Below the pieces are notes generated by a model. The model ran no database searches and was not told the DNA's origin. It was given only the letters and a program-made list of their open reading frames with translations. Below, one piece after another: positions 58,172 to 64,000 of a stretch of DNA of 64,000 nucleotides (position 1 is its first letter; the number at the start of each line of letters is the position of its first letter). Location: the NCBI GenBank assembly GCA_016630905.1, contig WBMQ01000003.1, positions 372,001 to 436,000 on the forward strand, in the 5' to 3' direction. Both the position numbers and the translations under genes were made by a program. The stretch comes from Capillidium heterosporum (taxonomy: Eukaryota > Entomophthoromycota > Entomophthoromycetes > Entomophthorales > Capillidiaceae).

Positions 58172-59395
58172 ATGTCCTGTGTAACGATGCGTCACCAACA
58201 GAACGACCCAAAACTACGACCAACCACCTTAAGTTCAAGCCACAAGCAAGTATCCTCACCCAACCTTAGCGCCTTCTTCAACCCCTTTCACCCCAAAACT
58301 ACTTTACAGCCTACAATCGTGGAGCAAGAGTGCTTAGTCGATAGGCCTAAGCCCAACCTCGAATCAGTTGAGATACCTGGTAAGCAAAGTACCCTGTACT
58401 CCAAACTCCTACCTTATATCGACCACCACGTCTCTGGAGAAACCGTCGATTCTTTACGTAAGATGATAACTTACGAGTCGACCAACTTCCTGATGAAGAA
58501 GTTTAACGCAGTGGAGGACGGTATCTTAGGGACAGGGAGTTCGGGCACCGTATACTCGGCGAAATCCAACTTGCTAGGTTCTGAGCAAACATCCTTAGCC
58601 ATCAAAAAGTTTTTCCCTAGAGAGAGTTACGAGTCTGATTCCGACTATCTAAAGCGCCACGCCTACGAAATCTACTTGAGCTGCAACTTGGAGCACGAAA
58701 ACATTGTAAAAACTTACAAAGCCTACCTTCAGGACGATCGGCTGCACCTAGTTATGGAGCATATCCCCAACGAGTACTTTGACTTGGTGACAGGCTCCGA
58801 CCTGTCAGAGCAAACTTTGAACGGGTACTTTTACCAGATCGTCAACGCGGTGCAATTTTTACATAGGAAAGGCGTTATCCACCGCGACCTCAAGTTGGAC
58901 AATATCATGGTCGACGACGATGGTGTAGTCAAGTTGGTAGACTTTGGCTACGCTACTGTAATTCGTTCCTGCCACGAAACTATACCACGACCTTCACTAG
59001 GTATGTGGGGATCTGACCCCTACATGGCCCCTGAACTCTTTGAATCTCCATTCGACGCGCACGACGGTCAGAAGTGTGACATATGGTCTCTAGGTATCAT
59101 CTATCTAGCGACTGTAACCAAGCGATTCCCCTGGGATATAGCTAAGCCTGAAGACCCTTTATACGCCAAGTACTTAGTCGATCCTTCTTGGATCAGTAGG
59201 ATCATTCCTGACCAAGAGGCAGTTGGTTTAATTTTACATATGTTGCATCCCAATCCCGAATTACGAGCCACTATGGAGCAAGTGCTACGGAACCCGTGGT
59301 TCAATGAGATCACAACTATATATTTGAGGTCGAGAGGTTTAGACAATACGTTGGTGGGTACCAAATCACGACCAAAGTCGTTCTACCTTTTCTGA
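58172..59395 (+). CDS. Ser/Thr protein kinase, fungal HAL4/HAL5/NPR1 type
   Basis: The single-exon gene encodes 407 residues. A Ser/Pro-rich N-terminal region of about 115 residues precedes a complete kinase domain. It has the Gly loop GTGSSGTV (120-127), the ATP lysine in AIKKFF (K145), the helix-C Glu in YEIYL (E166), HRDLKLDN (237-244), DFG (257-259) and GSDPYMAPE (280-288). The GSDPYxAPE form and the short spacing to the APE are typical of the fungal-specific HAL/NPR kinases, which tune plasma-membrane transporters for potassium and nitrogen sources. This member is shorter in the N-terminus than yeast relatives. All catalytic residues are present, so an active enzyme is expected. An alternative start at the Met at residue 6 would not change the domain. 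Confidence 0.93.
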   Translation: MSCVTMRHQQNDPKLRPTTLSSSHKQVSSPNLSAFFNPFHPKTTLQPTIVEQECLVDRPKPNLESVEIPGKQSTLYSKLLPYIDHHVSGETVDSLRKMITYESTNFLMKKFNAVEDGILGTGSSGTVYSAKSNLLGSEQTSLAIKKFFPRESYESDSDYLKRHAYEIYLSCNLEHENIVKTYKAYLQDDRLHLVMEHIPNEYFDLVTGSDLSEQTLNGYFYQIVNAVQFLHRKGVIHRDLKLDNIMVDDDGVVKLVDFGYATVIRSCHETIPRPSLGMWGSDPYMAPELFESPFDAHDGQKCDIWSLGIIYLATVTKRFPWDIAKPEDPLYAKYLVDPSWISRIIPDQEAVGLILHMLHPNPELRATMEQVLRNPWFNEITTIYLRSRGLDNTLVGTKSRPKSFYLF

Positions 59396-60441
59396 ACAAA
59401 ATTTTTATTATATATTTAGTAGTATATGTTAGCTAATATGTTATGTTGTAAATAAAGCGAGAGACTTTATGTATTTATAAATGAATTTTTTAAATTTCAA
59501 TACTGATTGTACTTTATATTGCTCAAATGTTTAAGTGCCACGCTTTTTTACTATATATTTTGGAATTTATTTATACTGTCCAGGCTATAGATATCGACAT
59601 TCAAGTTTATAACTTCCAAGATTGGAGAAACATACTTCCCTCCTGCCCCACTTCCTTTTATATGTCGGTACTCGATTATCTGATCAAGTATCAACTTTCT
59701 AAAGTACTATTTAGGGTGATGTAGGTTTTTACTAAAAGTATTTACAAGGAAATGAAAGGTATGTAAGGAGTTTTACAATTTGAACCCAGCTTTGCCTTTC
59801 GTTGAGTGCTCAATGTACTATTGTTATATGTGTAACATTCTAACTGAATATATTTAAAATTTTGTATATCAAGTCGATAATAGCACTTAATCTAATTGGC
59901 AAAAGGTAGCTTACCTATAATCGATTGATCCTTGGTAAGCTGTTCTTCAGCATCCTAGTCTACACTTCTTAAACAGAGTTAGTCAGACACATTTGCCTAC
60001 ATTAAGGATTCTTAGAACGATTGTTTCTTATCCCTGTTTCCTCGCACATAGCTTACCTGCCATGTCCTTCAAACTAAATGTATGTATTCGTATTTAGGTG
60101 TATAAGCATATATATATCATTTTCTATAATCGTAAAAGGCTCCTTGGCAAAAATAATAAGTGAAGAAGATAACTCCCAATATTGAAAGAGTTAAAGCAAT
60201 TAACTAAAAATGGATTGCATATAAGGAAGACAATAGAGTTAATAATTAATATATGTTAACAGTAAAAGCTATAAAGGTCTTACATCATATGAAAATGAGA
60301 GGCTACTACATCCTTAACTAAACGAATAGAAAATCCAACTACAAAGCTTACCTTTATTTTAAAAAAGTAAAAACTAGACTTAAATCCATACGTACAAAAT
60401 TATTTTACATATAAACTAAAATACAATTTGTATATATAAAA
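59396..60441. other. AT-rich spacer
   Basis: The stretch lies between the kinase and a convergent minus-strand gene. It contains one possible tiny secreted frame, listed separately, and otherwise nothing. Confidence 0.45.
59527..59724 (+). CDS. Possible tiny secreted peptide
   Basis: An ATG opens 65 codons with a leader-like start (MFKCHAFLLYILEFIYTVQA) and a short polar remainder with one Cys. The length, leader and setting resemble the other small secreted genes, but no paralog or family supports it. Confidence 0.3.
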   Translation: MFKCHAFLLYILEFIYTVQAIDIDIQVYNFQDWRNILPSCPTSFYMSVLDYLIKYQLSKVLFRVM

Positions 60442-61053
60442 TTATAATGGTTGGTTCCGACCGATGGCGTACAAATTTAAATACTCGGTATTCAACTTAC
60501 GGTCGACCTTCTGATTCTAATAAAATCAATAAATACAAATTTTAAAAACAAGTATACCTTCTGCTTCAATCGTTCTTGGTTGAGTAAATTGGTGGATTTT
60601 TTTAATTTGATTGGGGTAAAAGTACGTTCGTAGAGGTAGGAGCTGATATTACCTTTACTAAAATTGAAATCTTTAAAAAATGTAGGAAAGGTAAATTTAC
60701 CTCTGTGGTTTGGTTATTAATTTGGTTTTCATCTTATCCTCAACTATCAATGGTAAGAAACTTTTGGTACTAGGACGAAACCTTAAATTCCTACTTCTAT
60801 GCTCACAGCTAAGTCGAAAGTTTTGTTGGTCAATAACGTTGAAGTTGTGTTGTAACCTTTTATAGTCTATACCACTTTCATTTGCATTGATTTCTATAGA
60901 CGATTTGGAAACCATATCTAGAGCATCTGTTGAAGTAGTCGCGTCATAGACGGTGGGTCGTATACCATCTTCTATAGGGGTATTAGGGCTTGTCAAGTTG
61001 GCCGAAGTTTCGTTGGGATCTAGGTGGTATAGATTGGAGCTTGTACCTGGCAT
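60442..61053 (-). CDS. Unknown three-exon protein
   Basis: Exons 61053-60701, 60657-60558 and 60516-60442 are joined by introns of 43 and 41 nt (GTAAAT...TTTAG and GTATAC...ATTAG), and all joins keep phase. The product has 175 residues. The first 60 are Asn/Ser/Thr-rich and acidic. The remainder is basic, with HRSRNLRFRPSTKSFLPLI, then YLYERTFTPIKLKKS and LKQKNQKVDRKLNTEYLNLY. There is no signal peptide, membrane segment or zinc motif. I recognise no family. The conserved-looking basic end and clean introns suggest a real intracellular protein, perhaps a subunit of a complex, but that is a guess. Confidence 0.65.
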
Positions 61054-61933
61054 TATAACAGATTATGAATATAGAGAAAAAATTAGAAGGAAGTGGTATA
61101 TAAGCTAAAAATATTTGGTTAAACTATACTTGAAGGTGATTGGCAGCCCTTATGCAAAATTTTCAAGGGGATGGAGCGAATAATTTGCAGAAAATTGGCA
61201 CGCATTATTAGAGTGGAATGAAATTATTCTATAACTTCAAGTTGCATTATAGAAACAAAAATTAGTATATATTTATAAACTATCAACTTATTTAGCTATG
61301 TTCTATTCGCAAAGTATTAAAACTAACCAAATTAAAATGTAATCAATTAATATATAAAAACTAGAGTTGTTACACCTTTATTATCAATGCTGTGGTGGGT
61401 GTTAATTTCGCTTTCCTAACTTACCATGTAATAAGCTCACAACTTGATGCCATCATTAGTTGGATCTAGTGGTACCTTCCTAGACCTTACAAGAACCTTT
61501 TCTACTACAACTTTAAATATATATTTCTTGATAATAAAACTTATCGATAAACTACCTAAATATTTTAGAGATTTTCCAAGTAGGCGTAATTCTAAATCAA
61601 TATGTATATACATACCTTTGTCTTGAATAAACTGTTTTAAGCATCTTTTTTAGAAAAGTAATTAAAAAGACTTATAGCAAAGTATATTGATATATAATTG
61701 AGCACCTAGACAATCATTTGCGTTTATTAGAATAAGTAAAGACACATATGCTATCGCAGCCTAATAATTTAGATGTAAATTATGAGCACTATGAATCAGG
61801 TATAACATAAGTATATCAACTACAGCTTTAAAGCTTGTTGTACTTACGGGGAAATAATTAAAATGACATCACTTCAAAACTCAAAGCTGCAGTTTCTTAA
61901 AAATTCAAGGCTATCTTTGTAAGAGATAGAACG
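61054..61933. other. Spacer between divergent genes
   Basis: The spacer separates the unknown three-exon gene from the SGF11-like gene. Apart from the element fragment at 61370-61500, listed separately, it is AT-rich with no gene. Confidence 0.45.
61370..61500 (+). repeat. Fragment of the GC-rich dispersed element (copy 3)
   Basis: The stretch contains AATGCTGTGGTGGGTGTTAA, followed by a TTCGCTTTCCT segment. This matches the minus strand of the 32-kb element near the end of its frame. Its later part (AGTTGGATCTAGTGGTACC followed by a CTTACAAGAAC segment) matches the bases around and beyond that frame's stop. It is a short, diverged, broken copy. Confidence 0.7.
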
Positions 61934-64000
61934 ATGGAAGACAACAATTCTAACAGCAGCTCCCCTTCCGAAAACTCAGCAGAAGGGCTTGACGAGTTCA
62001 GTAAGATTATGGCCCACCTTGAACGTCAGGAAATAGAGCTTACCAAAGTTAAGGAGGCTATGGTAACCGAGTTGTATCAAAGAGAGCAGGATACAAAGTA
62101 ACTTTAATATACAAATTCAAATTAAATTATTAGTTCCATATATATAGCTGAAGGAAAAGCTGTCCCATCGGTAGCTTCATTGGTAAGTCTATTTAGTGTA
62201 TTAAAAATTTCTAATAATTTAAAAGTCATTAGCCATTTTCAAGGATATGATCCAAGAGATTGTTGAAGATGTAGTACGTGAGGAAGGAGAACAGCTTCTA
62301 GCCCAAGACTTTATTGAAATCTGTGAGATATGTACTACTGAGTGCGGAGAACCAACTACCGTAGACAATTTCCTTACCAAGGTGGCCCGACGTCCAGCTG
62401 AAGATTCGGTAGTCTGTCAACGTTGTTCACGGAAGGTGACAGCCCAGCGGTTCACCATACATCTGGCAAAGTGCATGGGTATAAATTCAAGTAGGGCTGG
62501 AACTGGTACCCAGCCCAATGTATCACCACCCTTTACCAGAAGTTTACGATCTACCCGGAACAACGTACCCGCTGCAAAACCAACTGCCGAAAAGATAACC
62601 AAGGTCAAACAGGAAGTTGTAGGTAGTAAAGGTGGAAAAATGGAACGAACCAAATCGGCATCACAACCGCAGATGGATTCTTTAACTGATATTAAGGAGG
62701 TCTCCAATATCCAAGTTAAGAAACGTCCAGCCTCTCCCAAGTCACAGCCAATGTCCAAGGAAGAGACTAGCAAAGTGCCCAAAACCCGCCAAATCGAGCC
62801 AGAAACTTTACCAGTAAAGCCAACTAAACGCAGTACTGCCTTCAAATCCAATCCACCTGTCGTTCCCTCCCCAATCCAGAGCTCACCCAAGTTCGAAGCA
62901 AAGGTTGAAACCAAGCCTAAAGAAATCTGGTCGGTACCCTCTCGAGTGATTGATACCAATTCTAGCGACCGCCGGAAGCAAAGTTCCCCTCATGACGCCA
63001 ACCACGAGTCTCCAAGTTCAACATCGGCCACCAACTCGACTAGTAAGCAAGGTGACCAATTGCAACGCGTACGTAGACGACCTCCCGGATCGGCAGCTAA
63101 CCCACCTCGGCCAGGTAGTTGGTTCTATTAGGATTCTGCTAAACTTTTTGGACGACAGGTTCGGGAAAGGAAAACACACCAAGCTACAATTTCAAACCCA
63201 GTTCAGGGTTCGGGCCACGCAATGAGGAGCGCCAATCAGTTAAAGGTACCTCCTCCTCGTTGAACCGGTCCTTGGTAGCTAGCCCCGCCCACGTAGAACC
63301 TAAACTATACTCACGATCAGCACGGGCCTCTCCGGTAAGTATACAAGTACAACTCAACTCTTACTCTTTACTTTTAGCCCAATGTCACCAGCGGCAATAT
63401 AATAAAACGCAGCACCTACACAGAGCGGCGCAGCTCCTACCACAACGACCTCAAGGACTCGCGATCCGACTATTCCACTTCCAAACCAGATTCAGCTCAC
63501 AACTTGACCCCGTCTTACGACAGGGACCCTAGAGTTTCTAGCTTAACTGGCAGTAGTACCAGCAGACGGAGATATGATTCGTCTGGTAGCGTGACTATTA
63601 GTAGGGAGTCTAGAGATAGGGATAGAGAACGGGAAAGGGCTAGGGAACGAAGGTATGATACTGATCTCCGTCGTACCGAAGGGCGTACTGAGAGCCGTGC
63701 GGAAGGCCGTGTTGACTCTCGAAGTGAAATCCGAAGCGAGGTGCGCAATGAACCTAGAAGTGAGGCTCGAAACGAAGCAAGAGGAGAAGTTCGAAGTGAA
63801 ACTAGAAGTGGTGGCGATACAAGAGAACGTAGGGAACGTACTAGAGAGGAACGTACACGAACCCGTGAAGACCGAAGTACTCGTGAAGAACGTACTCGAC
63901 CTAGGGAGGAACGTAGCAGTCGTGAGGAACGTAGTAGGGACTGGAGAGAGTATAGAGGCGGAACTAGTGGGGGAGGTAGCGGGGAATTGAATGCGGTACG
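61934..64000 (+). CDS. SGF11: SGF11/ATXN7L3-like SAGA deubiquitinase-module protein, partial
   Basis: Exons are 61934-62097, 62134-62182, 62226-63114, 63159-63334 and 63378 to the window end, with introns of 36, 43, 44 and 43 nt. In yeast and animals Sgf11 links the Ubp8 deubiquitinase to SAGA and docks on the nucleosome acidic patch. An N-terminal coiled-coil-like region is followed by the helix that binds Sus1 (LAIFKDMIQEIVEDVVREEG, residues 73-92). The Sgf11 zinc finger follows: CQRCSRKVTAQRFTIHLAKC (135-154) with C135, C138, H150 and C154, then MGINSSR. A long Ser/Pro/Lys-rich region leads to an extreme Arg/Glu/Ser-rich tail (REERTR, RSEVRNE-like units) that runs off the window. The second intron uses the first of two nearby acceptors; the other gives a stop. 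The protein is far longer than yeast Sgf11. Confidence 0.88.

Noticed and set aside
62134-62150. Alternative acceptor TATATATAG in the first SGF11 intron
   Set aside because: Its use gives an immediate stop. The earlier TTATTAG acceptor keeps the frame.
62417-62959. 180-codon minus-strand frame
   Set aside because: It lies opposite the SGF11-like exon, whose zinc finger and splice phases fit the plus strand.
63115-63134. Stop of SGF11 at 63131
   Set aside because: A 44-nt GT-AG intron starting at 63115 removes it and leads in phase into an open frame with matching composition.
1-64000. tRNA, rRNA or CRISPR features
   Set aside because: A scan by eye for tRNA-like internal promoter boxes, rRNA stretches and regularly spaced repeats found none. 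A covariance-model search would be decisive.

Overview
The window is nuclear DNA of a fungus, most likely an AT-rich, intron-bearing lineage that I cannot name. The fungal signs are a protein kinase of the fungal HAL4/HAL5/NPR1 type, a Ser/Thr-rich protein with the two ends of a GPI-anchored wall protein, and fungal-like SMT3, GCN20, CDC9, SER1, PEF1 and SGF11 genes. Introns are 36 to 61 nt, begin GTA or GTG and nearly always end TAG. Genes are clearly richer in GC than the AT-rich spacers, and spacers make up well over half of the window.

Layout: 0.6-3.6 kb holds three small secreted-protein genes, one with three amphipathic repeats. PEF1 (5.4-6.2 kb), SER1 (7.4-8.6 kb), a GPI-anchor candidate (9.4-10.3 kb), the 17-exon CDC9/LIG1 gene (13.6-16.7 kb), an ankyrin protein (19.3-20.9 kb) and GCN20 (25.7-28.0 kb) follow, separated by spacers with transposon relics. 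From 28.8 to 47.1 kb all convincing host genes lie on the minus strand and belong to one family of small secreted proteins starting MVK. Five members are recognisable, plus at least two decayed copies. Several carry a Gly/Ala-rich double hydrophobic block, a Lys cluster with a PLLP-like motif, and a Pro-rich tail with RRxS-like sites. A decayed Mutator-like transposon sits between two sister members whose flanks are duplicated. SMT3 (49.6-49.9 kb), another secreted-protein gene with a decayed paralog (51.8-54.3 kb), the kinase (58.2-59.4 kb), an unknown three-exon gene (60.4-61.1 kb) and the start of an SGF11-like gene that leaves the window complete the set.

The window looks like a mosaic of conserved housekeeping genes and fast-duplicating secreted-protein loci in AT-rich, repeat-littered DNA. 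Three genes (GCN20, one MVK gene and possibly SMT3) have an apparent one-base reading-frame offset, so indel errors in the assembly are a real possibility. A GC-rich dispersed sequence coding for a membrane protein occurs in two clear copies and one possible copy and is otherwise unexplained. No tRNA, rRNA or CRISPR array was seen.
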